From contig NZ_JAFKCZ010000002.1 in assembly GCF_017255185.1 (NCBI RefSeq), positions 202,928 through 266,927 on the forward strand: a stretch of DNA of 64,000 nucleotides. The letters are read 5' to 3'. Source of the DNA: Parahaliea mediterranea (GTDB lineage Bacteria > Pseudomonadota > Gammaproteobacteria > Pseudomonadales > Halieaceae). Position numbers and translations under genes: made by a program. Position 1 is the first letter of the stretch; each line of letters begins with the position of its first letter. Under the pieces are notes generated by a model. It was not told the origin of the DNA, ran no database searches, and saw nothing but the letters and a program-made list of their open reading frames with translations. Shown piece after piece: positions 1 through 7,748 of this stretch.

Positions 1-1
1 C

Positions 2-871
2 TTCGAGATGACCGTGGGGCGCTGTCGCATCCTGTGCACCCCGGGGGTGCCGGGCGAGCTCGCCAGGATGCTGGACACCATCGTCGACGACCTGGCTGCG
101 CGCCTGGGCCGCCCCAGTGAGCGCAGCGTGCTGCGCCTGCAGACCTTTGGCATCGGCGAATCCACGGCGCAACAACTGATCGCCGACCACTGCCCCGACT
201 GGCCGGCGGGGGTTGAGTTGGGCTTTCGCGCCGGGGCGCCACAGCTGGAGATCAAGCTCACCGTCAATCGCGCGCGGGACCTGGCGGCCCGGGACGCCTG
301 TCGCGCGCAACTCGAAGACCTGTTTGGCGACCACATCATCGGCGAGGGCGACGCCACCCTGGCGGGGACAGTGCTGGAACTGCTGCGGCGGCGCGGGGAG
401 ACCCTGACCACCGCGGAGTCCTGCACCGGCGGCCTGATCGCCAGCCTGCTCACCCGCGTCCCCGGCTCCTCCGACGGCTTCCACGCCGGCTTCGTCACCT
501 ACGCCAACGACATCAAGGCCTCGGTGCTCGGGGTCAGCGAGGCGGACCTGACCAGCCACGGCGCGGTCAGCGAGCCGGTGGTGCGGCAGATGGCCCTCGG
601 CGCCCTGGAGCGGGCCTCCGCCGACTACGCCATCGCCGTCAGCGGCATCGCCGGCCCCGATGGCGGCAGCGCCGACAAGCCCGTGGGCACCGTGTGGCTG
701 GCCTGGGGTTCCCGGGAAAACCTGCAAGCCCTGGAACTGTGCTGGCCGGTGGAGCGCAACCTGTTCCAGACCATGCTGGCCGCCGCCGGACTGGACATGA
801 TCCGCCGCCGCCTGCTGGGCATCGACAGCCAGCCGCGCTACTTTGCACAGCGCCGCGCGAACGCGAAATAG
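2..871 (+). CDS. cinA: CinA-family protein, C-terminal part with PncC nicotinamide-nucleotide amidase domain (5' end cut by window edge)
   Basis: The frame is open to the window edge, so the N-terminal molybdopterin-binding-like half of CinA lies mostly outside. The visible part begins near the PGVPGEL motif that closes that half (about residues 14-20). It continues into a complete C-terminal PncC domain with the AESCTGG signature (about residue 139), GFVTYAN and SGIAGPDGGS. Known members of this domain deamidate nicotinamide mononucleotide in pyridine-nucleotide salvage. An ATG exists at position 8, but full-length CinA is about 410 residues, so it is probably internal. The next gene is convergent, 9 bp away. 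Confidence 0.93.
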   Translation, partial: FEMTVGRCRILCTPGVPGELARMLDTIVDDLAARLGRPSERSVLRLQTFGIGESTAQQLIADHCPDWPAGVELGFRAGAPQLEIKLTVNRARDLAARDACRAQLEDLFGDHIIGEGDATLAGTVLELLRRRGETLTTAESCTGGLIASLLTRVPGSSDGFHAGFVTYANDIKASVLGVSEADLTSHGAVSEPVVRQMALGALERASADYAIAVSGIAGPDGGSADKPVGTVWLAWGSRENLQALELCWPVERNLFQTMLAAAGLDMIRRRLLGIDSQPRYFAQRRANAK

Positions 872-880
872 CGTCGCGCG

Positions 881-1339
881 CTAGGCGCCGTCGCCGGCCT
901 CACCGTTGGACACCCGGTGCCACACCAGGGAGTGGTAGCGGGTCACACCGGCCATCTCGTCCTTGCCGCTGAGCACCAGGGTGTGGCCGTCCAGCTCCGC
1001 GTGCCGCAACTGCTCGCTGCCGGGAAAGTTGGGGTTGAGGCTCTGGCTCACATAGTGAATCACGTCCCCGTCCACCACCCGATAGCGGCCCGCGTAGTGG
1101 AAATAGCTGCTGTAGGCGGCTGCTTTCTGGCCGTCGTCGATGGTGCGCGGACTCTGCCCGGCCGGAAACCGGTCCCTGTCGGCGCGACAGATCGAGGCAC
1201 TCATCCAGCCGTCGGCGGTGTACAGCAGCAGACCCTGGGGATCCTCGCCAAAAGGGGTACTGAGCTCGTCGCGGTCCGAATAGCCGATGCTCCATGACTC
1301 CAATTGCCAGGCGCCGGTCAGGTCGCTCGATTTGATCAT
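881..1339 (-). CDS. Lipocalin-like domain protein
   Basis: This encodes 152 residues with no signal peptide. The opening LTGAWQLESWSI, the later LLLYTADGWMSA and the closing TRYHSLVWHRV match the short soluble lipocalin-like family seen in many proteobacteria, whose members begin with a G-x-W strand and have no assigned reaction. The start is an ATG with an AGGA Shine-Dalgarno about 8 bases upstream. It lies just downstream of pdxH on the same strand (37 bp gap). That gap holds a short TTCCTT-C-AAGGAA palindrome, so the two genes may be co-transcribed or separated by a weak hairpin. The ligand cannot be read from the sequence. Confidence 0.75.
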   Translation of the reverse strand: MIKSSDLTGAWQLESWSIGYSDRDELSTPFGEDPQGLLLYTADGWMSASICRADRDRFPAGQSPRTIDDGQKAAAYSSYFHYAGRYRVVDGDVIHYVSQSLNPNFPGSEQLRHAELDGHTLVLSGKDEMAGVTRYHSLVWHRVSNGEAGDGA

Positions 1340-1376
1340 AACTGTGTTCCTGAATTTAGTGTTCCTTCAAGGAAGA

Positions 1377-2015
1377 CTAGGGTTGTAACTGTTCGATCTG
1401 CCAGCTGTCGTCGCGCTGGCGCGTGTAACGGAAACGATCGTGCAGGCGGTGGGCGCCTCCCTGCCAGAACTCGACCCGTTCGGGACGCACCCGGTAACCG
1501 CCCCAGAAATCCGGCACCGGAATCTCGCCGCGGCCGAACTTCTCGCGCATCGACTGTACCTGGGCCTCCAGTATCGCCCGCTTCGACACCGGGCGGCTCT
1601 GCTGCGAGGCCCAGGCCGCCAGCTGGCTCTCGCGGGGGCGGGTCAGGAAATAGCGCGCGGACTCCGCCCTGCCCATCTGCCGGGCGCTGCCGCCCACGAT
1701 CACCTGCCGGTTCAGCTCGTTCCAGGGAAAGAGCAGTGACACGCGAGACTCTCCCGCAATCTCCCGGGCCTTGTTACTGCCGAAATTGGTATAGAACACA
1801 AAGCCCTCGGTGGACACCCCTTTCATCAGCACAATGCGCTGCCAGGGCCGGCCCTCGGCGTCCACGGTGGCCAGCACCATTGCGGTGGGGTCCTCGAGTT
1901 CACTCTTCACCGCCTGCTGCAGCCAGCACTCGAACTGGCGTATCGGGCAGTCGTCGAGCATGTCCCGGGTGAGACCATCGGCGAGGTACTCGCGCCTGAA
2001 ATCCTCGTATCGCAC
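1377..2015 (-). CDS. pdxH: Pyridoxamine/pyridoxine 5'-phosphate oxidase
   Basis: PdxH is the FMN-dependent enzyme that oxidises pyridoxine or pyridoxamine phosphate to pyridoxal phosphate, the last step of vitamin B6 synthesis and salvage. The 212-residue protein has the family length. Motifs visible are MVLATVDAEGRPWQRIVLMKG (FMN region, near residue 43), FYTNFGSNKAREI, VSLLFPWNELNRQVIVGG and the C-terminal signature EFWQGGAHRLHDR. The start is a GTG at 2015, chosen because AGGAG lies 5 bases upstream and the protein then has normal length. The longer open frame upstream runs antisense through the acetyltransferase gene and has no family similarity. Confidence 0.96.
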   Translation of the reverse strand: MRYEDFRREYLADGLTRDMLDDCPIRQFECWLQQAVKSELEDPTAMVLATVDAEGRPWQRIVLMKGVSTEGFVFYTNFGSNKAREIAGESRVSLLFPWNELNRQVIVGGSARQMGRAESARYFLTRPRESQLAAWASQQSRPVSKRAILEAQVQSMREKFGRGEIPVPDFWGGYRVRPERVEFWQGGAHRLHDRFRYTRQRDDSWQIEQLQP

Positions 2016-2063
2016 GGGTTCTCCTGTTAACCTTGAAGCAACAATAATGGTAGGGCCGACCCG

Positions 2064-2708
2064 GTGAATGGTAAAGCGGTGGTGCATCACGACAGCGAAT
2101 TCCACGCCCCGACCATCGCCCCGGCCGCCGCCGGCGACCTGGATACCCTGGTCGCCACCCTGAGCAGCGCCTTTCGCTACGACCCGGTGATGAACTGGAT
2201 CTTCCCGGACACCCGCGTTTACCCCGCGCTGTTTCGCCTGATCCTCGACGGCAGCAGCCTGCCCCACGGCATGGTGCACTTTGAAACCAGCGGTCGCGGG
2301 GCGGCGCTGTGGCTGCCGCCGGACACCCCCTTCGAACTTCCCCTGGGCTGGCCCATGCTGTCGCTGTTCGCGCACAGCCTGTGGCGCATGGGCCCGGCGA
2401 CCCTGCTGCGCCTGCGCCGGCAGGCAGCGCTGTTCTCCGGCCACCGCCCGGCGGCGCCGCACTTCCACCTGCAGTTCATCGGCTGCCGGCTGGGCGACCA
2501 GGGCCGGGGCGTGGGCGCGCAACTACTGAAAACCGGCCTCCGCGCCTGCGACGCCCAGGGCCTGCCCGCCTACCTGGAGTGCTCCAATCCGCGCAACCTG
2601 CCCCTGTACCAGCGCCACGGCTTCAACACCCGCGGCGAGGGTCGCCTGCCGGATGGCGGCCCGCGGGTATGGTTTATGTGGCGCGAGGCGAGGCCGGAAA
2701 GCGTCTAG
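2064..2708 (+). CDS. GNAT family N-acetyltransferase
   Basis: This encodes 214 residues. An N-terminal GNAT strand/helix (DLDTLVATLSSAFRYDP) is followed by a long linker, then HLQFIGCRLGDQGRGVGAQLL. In that stretch Q-x-x-G-x-G is the acetyl-CoA pyrophosphate-binding loop. LPAYLECSNPRNLPLYQRHGF is the usual last segment. The substrate is not recognisable; similar proteins are often annotated as tabtoxin-resistance-like acetyltransferases. It is divergent from pdxH. Its stop codon overlaps that of the convergent lipoprotein gene within one CTAG. The first start codon is used here; an in-frame ATG at 2085 is an alternative. Confidence 0.85.
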   Translation: MNGKAVVHHDSEFHAPTIAPAAAGDLDTLVATLSSAFRYDPVMNWIFPDTRVYPALFRLILDGSSLPHGMVHFETSGRGAALWLPPDTPFELPLGWPMLSLFAHSLWRMGPATLLRLRRQAALFSGHRPAAPHFHLQFIGCRLGDQGRGVGAQLLKTGLRACDAQGLPAYLECSNPRNLPLYQRHGFNTRGEGRLPDGGPRVWFMWREARPESV

Positions 2709-3256
2709 CGGGGGGGAAACCGGGCCAGTACCTGGCGCGCCGCCGCTTCCCGGCGGTCCTGGTCAAGCGCCGTCTTCTCGCGCGGTTTCAAGTGGGTGTC
2801 GACCGCCGCGCGCCACACCGACTGGTTGCTCACCGGGTCCACGAAATCGACGATAAAGGTGCCCTCGGTGAAGGTGGGCATGCCCATGGAATTGACCCCG
2901 GGCCCGCAGCGCCAACAGCTGTAGAGACTGACCTCGTTGTAGCCCTTGAGATCGGCGTTGTCGCGGGTGACCAGGTGCCAGGTGAGCCAGACATCCGCGG
3001 CGCCGCGCGACTGCACTACCTGGTAGCCCCGGTTCACCAGCTCCTTGGCCAGGGACAGCGTCACCAGTTTGGCCTGGTCGTCGGTGAGCGCGATGTCGGC
3101 GGGGCGGGTTTGCTCGAAGGGCAACAGGGCCACTTTTTGCACCCGGGTAAAATCGAATGCCTGGTTGTAGTCGACCCGCGGCTCGATGGGGCCGGCGGCG
3201 CAGCCGGCCAGCAACGTGACCAGCAGCAGCGCGCCGCGGCGCAGGTAGCTCCACAT
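2705..3256 (-). CDS. DUF4136-like outer-membrane lipoprotein
   Basis: The product is 183 residues with a lipoprotein signal peptide and lipobox LLAGC (Cys about residue 18), so lipidation and export are expected. The mature part starts with PRVDYNQAFDFTRVQKVALLP and contains LAKELVNRGYQV and VDPVSNQSVWRAAVDTHL. This is the layout of DUF4136 lipoproteins, whose role is unknown. The start ATG at 3256 was chosen because the signal peptide begins there; the open frame extends 13 codons further upstream without a clear ribosome site. It is followed convergently by the acetyltransferase, with overlapping stops. Confidence 0.78.
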   Translation of the reverse strand: MWSYLRRGALLLVTLLAGCAAGPIEPRVDYNQAFDFTRVQKVALLPFEQTRPADIALTDDQAKLVTLSLAKELVNRGYQVVQSRGAADVWLTWHLVTRDNADLKGYNEVSLYSCWRCGPGVNSMGMPTFTEGTFIVDFVDPVSNQSVWRAAVDTHLKPREKTALDQDRREAAARQVLARFPPR

Positions 3257-3291
3257 GAACTGTCCCTCATTTATGCCAGGCGGCATTATAA

Positions 3292-3591
3292 TCACTCGGC
3301 GGTGCTCGGATACACCGGCGCCCGCCGCGCCATCGCGGGGATCTGCGGGAAAGGGTAGAACTGCCGCCAGTCGTCGCCAAAGTCCGCGGCAATGTCGCGG
3401 CCGTTCACCGCGCGATAGGCCACATCCATGGCCTCCTGCAGGCGCGCCTCGCTGCCCGGATCGAGTGCGGCCACCGCCTCCATCAGGCCCTCGGCGCGCA
3501 GGCGCTGGGAAGGCGGCACGTCCAGGCCCTCCGCCAGTTGCCGGAACATTCGCCGCCAGCGCCGCTCCAGTTCCGCAATCAACACTACCAC
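3292..3591 (-). CDS. Conserved hypothetical protein, 99 residues
   Basis: This small soluble protein is helical and rich in Arg and Glu (LERRWRRMFRQLAEGLDVPPSQRLRAEG near the start, DDWRQFYPFPQIPAMARRAP near the end). It has no signal peptide or membrane span. The start is a GTG preceded by a strong GGAGGGAG Shine-Dalgarno 4 bases upstream. That site, and high-GC codon use like its neighbours, support a real gene. It lies 35 bp upstream of the DUF4136-like lipoprotein on the same strand and may share its transcript. I do not recognise the family. Confidence 0.65.
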   Translation of the reverse strand: MVVLIAELERRWRRMFRQLAEGLDVPPSQRLRAEGLMEAVAALDPGSEARLQEAMDVAYRAVNGRDIAADFGDDWRQFYPFPQIPAMARRAPVYPSTAE

Positions 3592-3685
3592 GCTGCTCCC
3601 TCCGCGGCCTCGGTGAACAGTCGCCAGTATGCTCTGGCGGGCAAAACAGTTAAAGTCGGCGCTGAATTTTTACAGGGAGAATGCC

Positions 3686-5434
3686 GTGACCCGCCTGCTG
3701 CACGCGATACTGATAGTCACCACCTGCTGGACCGCGCTGTTCGCGGGCACCGCATGGGCGCAACCGGCCGCCGATGCGCAGCTGCCGATCATCGACTACC
3801 GCAGCCGCTTCCTGCCCGTGGTCGCCGAACACGGCATGGTCGCCGGGCCCGAGAAACTCGCGGCGGAGATCGGCAAGACCGTCCTCCAGCGCGGCGGCAA
3901 CGCGGTGGACGCCGCGGTGGCCACGGGCTTCGCCCTGGCGGTGAGCTACCCGCGGGCGGGCAACCTCGGCGGCGGCGGCTTTATGCTGATCCACCTGGCC
4001 GACCAGCAACGCCAGACCCTGATCGACTACCGCGAGACCGCCCCGGCCGCCGCCGGTCGCGAACTCTACCTCGACGGCGACGGCGAGGTGGACCGCATGC
4101 GCATGTATTTCAGCCACCAGTCCGCCGGCGTGCCCGGCACCGTGGCGGGCCTGATCATGGCGCTGGAAAAGTACGGCACCATGAGCCTGGAGGAGGTACT
4201 GGCGCCGGCCATCGCGCTGGCCGAACAGGGCCTGGAAGTGTCCTTCGCCCTCAATTTCGAAATCGACGCGCGCGCGGAGCGGCTGCGTCTCAACGCCGAG
4301 GCCCGGCGCCTGTTTTTCAAGCCCGACGGCAGCGCCTACGCCATCGGCGAACACTGGCGGCAACCGGACCTCGCCTGGACCCTGAAACAAATCGCCGAGA
4401 ACGGCCTCGACGGCTTCTACCGGGGGGAAGTGGCGCGGCGCATCGTCGCCGAAATGGAGGCGGGCAACGGCCTGATCACCCTGGCCGACCTCGCCGGCTA
4501 CCGCGCCGTGGAGCGCGAACCGGTGCGCGGCAGCTTTCACGACTTCGAGGTGGTGTCCACTCCGCCGCCTTCTTCCGGCGGTGTCCACATTATCCAGATG
4601 CTGAATATCCTGGAGGGCCTGCCGCTGCGCGAGGCGGGCCACAACAGCGCGACCTACCTGCACTACCTCGCGGAAGCCATGAAGCGGGCCTACGCCGACC
4701 GCAGCCGCTACCTCGGCGACACCGACTTCGTGGATGTGCCGCTAACCCAGCTGACCAGCAAGGCCTACGCGGCGCGCCAGCGCGAGGGCATCGCCGCCGA
4801 CCGGGCCACGCCCTCGGCGGACATCGCGCCGGGGACACAGCTCGCCCCGGAGAGCCGTGACACCACCCACTTCACGGTGGTGGACGACGCCGGCAATGTG
4901 GTCAGCAACACCTACACCCTGAATTTCAGCTTCGGCTCGCACATCGCGGTGCCCGGCACCGGCATGCTGCTGAACAACGAAATGGCGGATTTCGCCGCCG
5001 CGCCGGGCACCGCCAACGCCTACGGCCTGGTGGAGGGCGAACGCAATCGCATCGAGGGCGGCAAGCGCCCCCTGTCCTCGATGAGCCCGACCATGGTGCT
5101 GCGCGAGGGCAAGCCCTGGCTCGCCACCGGCAGCCCCGGCGGCAGCGTGATCATCACCACCGTGCTGCAGACCCTGCTCAACGCCATGGTGTTCGATATG
5201 AACATCGCCGCGGCGGCCGCCGGCGCGCGGGTGCACCACCAGTGGCTACCCGACGTGCTGCGGGTGGAACAGGGCGTCAGCCCCGACACCATTCGCCTGC
5301 TGCGGGGCATGGGACACAGCGTGGAAATCGGCGACCGCACCCTGGGCCGGACCCAGTCCATCATGCTGGAAAACGGTCACCTGTACGGGGCCACCGACAC
5401 CCGTCGTCCCGGCGGGCATGTGGCGGGATACTGA
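3686..5434 (+). CDS. ggt: Periplasmic gamma-glutamyltransferase (glutathione hydrolase)
   Basis: This Ntn-hydrolase precursor cleaves gamma-glutamyl bonds, such as in glutathione, in the periplasm. The 582-residue protein has a signal peptide ending near AWA|QPA. It is followed by the large-subunit signature GGNAVDAAVATGFALAV and NLGGGGFMLIHL. The autoprocessing site precedes the Thr of DTTHFTVVD (about residue 394), which becomes the N-terminal catalytic Thr of the small subunit. Later motifs are GKRPLSSMSPTMV and GSPGGSVIITTVLQ. The start is a GTG with CAGGGAGA 5 bases upstream; this choice places the signal peptide at the N-terminus. An upstream in-frame ATG at 3629 lacks a ribosome site. 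Confidence 0.96.
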   Translation: MTRLLHAILIVTTCWTALFAGTAWAQPAADAQLPIIDYRSRFLPVVAEHGMVAGPEKLAAEIGKTVLQRGGNAVDAAVATGFALAVSYPRAGNLGGGGFMLIHLADQQRQTLIDYRETAPAAAGRELYLDGDGEVDRMRMYFSHQSAGVPGTVAGLIMALEKYGTMSLEEVLAPAIALAEQGLEVSFALNFEIDARAERLRLNAEARRLFFKPDGSAYAIGEHWRQPDLAWTLKQIAENGLDGFYRGEVARRIVAEMEAGNGLITLADLAGYRAVEREPVRGSFHDFEVVSTPPPSSGGVHIIQMLNILEGLPLREAGHNSATYLHYLAEAMKRAYADRSRYLGDTDFVDVPLTQLTSKAYAARQREGIAADRATPSADIAPGTQLAPESRDTTHFTVVDDAGNVVSNTYTLNFSFGSHIAVPGTGMLLNNEMADFAAAPGTANAYGLVEGERNRIEGGKRPLSSMSPTMVLREGKPWLATGSPGGSVIITTVLQTLLNAMVFDMNIAAAAAGARVHHQWLPDVLRVEQGVSPDTIRLLRGMGHSVEIGDRTLGRTQSIMLENGHLYGATDTRRPGGHVAGY

Positions 5435-5469
5435 GAGACCGGCACTCTGGCGCGCGCCGGCCCGTGAGG

Positions 5470-6255
5470 CTAGCGCGGCAGGCGCACCTTGGCGGTCTGG
5501 CGGGAAATCGCCACCAGGGTGCCCTGGCTGTCCCAGTACTCACCGTCCTCTTCCACCACCCCGCGGCTGAGGTGGCGGGAAAACAGCCGCGCCTGCAGCG
5601 GTCCCGGCGCCGGTTTGGCGCGCACCTGCACGGTCAGTTCCACGGTGGGAACCCAGCCCACCAGGCCGACCACATCGAACGCCGGGGGCGGGAAGGCATC
5701 GGCGAACATCAGCAGACTGAGCGGATCGGGGTCGGCGCCGTCGCCGTGGGCCACCCAGCCGCGGAACTCGCCGCCGCCACTGGGTTGCCCGCCGGCAAAG
5801 ACTCCGGCGCCATGGCACAGGCGCACCGCCACCCTCTGGGCGAACTCCAGCTTGCTGTTGCCGCCGTGGCAGTCTTCCCAGGCGGGGTATTCCGGCCGCG
5901 GCTGCGCGCTCCAGCTGGGCCCTTCGAGGCGGTCCAAATCGGTGTAGGCCGCGGTGACCAGCACCTTGAGTTCGCCCTCCTGATACAGGCGGGCGCTGGC
6001 CTGGCTGGTATTGCCGCCCTCGCGCAACAACTCCACGTCGCAATCGACCGGTCCCAGCGCGGTGGGCGCCAGGTAGAACGCGTTCACGGTCAGCGGATCC
6101 GGATGCGGCAGGGCCTCGGCCAGGGCGCGCCCGACCACCGCCAGCACGTAGCCGCCGTTGGGCACTGCCCCAATGCGCCAACCCCGGCACAACTCACCAC
6201 GCCAGCGATTGGCGCCGACCTTTTCCACCGCTGTTTCGCGCTCAAACTGCCCCAT
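5470..6255 (-). CDS. Thioesterase family protein (TesB-like double hot-dog)
   Basis: This 261-residue protein resembles acyl-CoA thioesterases of the two-domain hot-dog type. WRIGAVPNGGYVLAVVGRALAEAL near residue 27 matches the first hot-dog helix and LTVNAFYLAPTALGPVDCDVELLREG the following strands. The second half contains VGWVPTVELTVQVRA and GEYWDSQGTLVAISRQTAKVR. Such enzymes hydrolyse acyl-CoA esters, but the chain length accepted cannot be read. The start ATG at 6255 was chosen because the conserved fold begins there; the open frame upstream runs antisense through the next gene's leader. It is convergent with ggt. Confidence 0.85.
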   Translation of the reverse strand: MGQFERETAVEKVGANRWRGELCRGWRIGAVPNGGYVLAVVGRALAEALPHPDPLTVNAFYLAPTALGPVDCDVELLREGGNTSQASARLYQEGELKVLVTAAYTDLDRLEGPSWSAQPRPEYPAWEDCHGGNSKLEFAQRVAVRLCHGAGVFAGGQPSGGGEFRGWVAHGDGADPDPLSLLMFADAFPPPAFDVVGLVGWVPTVELTVQVRAKPAPGPLQARLFSRHLSRGVVEEDGEYWDSQGTLVAISRQTAKVRLPR

Positions 6256-6392
6256 CGCACCATCCCCCAGTGCTTCAATTGACAAAAGTCGCGCATGATA
6301 CCGCAGGTCCAAGTCGCCTTTCACCGCGTACTTTGTGTGAGTTCCGACAGAGTGTATATACTTGGGTAAGGCTCGACGATGGGAGCGCGCCT

Positions 6393-7748
6393 GTGAATTG
6401 CTGCCCGAACTGCATTTGCTCCGGCCCAACCGGAGCCAGACTGCCTCGCCTGTTGCTGGCGGCGCTACTGGCCCACTGCATTCCCGCACCGGCGGAGGAA
6501 GCGCCACCGCCCGCCGCGCCCGGCGAAAGCCTGCGGCCTATTCAACCCATGGCGGGCCCGCCGATCGAATTGCCCGCCGCTCCCCGCGCCGACAGCGACT
6601 CCGGTCCCTCGTCCCTGCAGCAACTGACCCGCGAACAGGACCGCCTGGATATCCAGTCCTACCGGGATGTAATACTCGAGCTGGAGCACAACGAGGGCGC
6701 CTACAGCCCCCGCATCGCCGAGCACTTGCTCAGCCTCGGCGGCGCCCTGCAACAGGCGGGCCGGCACGTGGAGGCCATCGACGTATTCAAGCGCGGCGTG
6801 CACCTGTCACGCATCAACGGCGGCCTCTATGGCGGCGAGCAGGTTCCCCTGTTGCAGTCCGAGATTCGCAGCCACATCGCCCTCGGCAATTTCGCCGCCG
6901 CCGACGAGCGCCAGGTCTACCTGTACCGGGTGCAACTGCGCACCCTGTCGAGCGGCCCGCGGCGAGCCAACGCCCTGATCCAGCAAGCCAGCTGGCAGCA
7001 ACAGGCCTACGAGCTGCGGCTCGGCGAACACGGCTTCAACCGCCTGATGAACATGTGGGACCTGTACCGGCTGGCGCTGAACGACATTATCGAGCGCGAG
7101 GGAGAGACCTCGCCCAAACTGCTGCCCCCCCTGTACGGCATGTTGCGGGCCCAGTACCTGATCTCCGATTACCAGAGCGAATCCAGTTCCGGCTTCGGTT
7201 CCGAATACGACTTCGCCGAGCGCCAGGGCCAGAGCCGCTTCAACGCCTATCGCGCGCAAAGCTACAAAAAAGGCCTGGCGGTCATCCGCGCCATTCACGA
7301 CATCGAGCTGGCGGCCACCGCCCCCGAGCCAGCGGCGGTGGCCCGCAGCCATATCCGCATGGGCGACTGGATGCTGTGGCACGGCGAGGACGACGAGGCC
7401 CTCGCCAATTACCACCTGGCGATCGAGGAACTTGCGGCCCTCGAAGATGCCCAAGTAGTGGAGCGGCGGCTGTTGGGCGCCCCGGTGGCCCTGCCCGCGC
7501 TGCAAGGCGTGGAGCGGCTGCCCCCCGTGGTGCCGCGCGAACGGGCCAACGCGGTGCTGGAATTTGATATTACCGCCAGCGGACGCCTGGTCGACCTGGA
7601 TCGCGTGGACGATAACGGGGACAATGACGCCAAGGTTAACCGGTTGATGCGGCAGCTGCGCAAGACCCAGTTCAGGCCCCGTTTCGAAAGTGGCCAGCCC
7701 GTGGATACCGACAATGTAATTTGGGCTTATGACAGCAATACTTGGTAG
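6393..7748 (+). CDS. Secreted TPR-like protein with TonB-like C-terminal tail; first gene of the ExbB/VWA cluster
   Basis: The product is 451 residues with a short N-terminal export signal (LLLAALLAHC, then a Pro/Glu-rich linker). A helical region has TPR-like repeats (LLSLGGALQQAGRHVEAIDVFKRG at about residue 110, and MGDWMLWHGEDDEALANYHLAIEEL). The last about 65 residues (VLEFDITASGRLVDLDRV ... RQLRKTQFRPRFESG) resemble the C-terminal domain of TonB-type energy transducers. The start is a GTG with GGAG about 8 bases upstream. The next gene starts inside this one (20 bp overlap), so translation is probably coupled. I infer an envelope scaffold role; the family is not one I can name. Confidence 0.75.
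   Translation: MNCCPNCICSGPTGARLPRLLLAALLAHCIPAPAEEAPPPAAPGESLRPIQPMAGPPIELPAAPRADSDSGPSSLQQLTREQDRLDIQSYRDVILELEHNEGAYSPRIAEHLLSLGGALQQAGRHVEAIDVFKRGVHLSRINGGLYGGEQVPLLQSEIRSHIALGNFAAADERQVYLYRVQLRTLSSGPRRANALIQQASWQQQAYELRLGEHGFNRLMNMWDLYRLALNDIIEREGETSPKLLPPLYGMLRAQYLISDYQSESSSGFGSEYDFAERQGQSRFNAYRAQSYKKGLAVIRAIHDIELAATAPEPAAVARSHIRMGDWMLWHGEDDEALANYHLAIEELAALEDAQVVERRLLGAPVALPALQGVERLPPVVPRERANAVLEFDITASGRLVDLDRVDDNGDNDAKVNRLMRQLRKTQFRPRFESGQPVDTDNVIWAYDSNTW

Noticed and set aside
1358..1378. Short palindrome that resembles the MITE end (GTGTTCCTTCAAGG versus GTGCTCCTTCAAGG)
   Set aside because: Similarity stops after 14 bases and there is no second terminal repeat. It is more likely chance or a weak hairpin.
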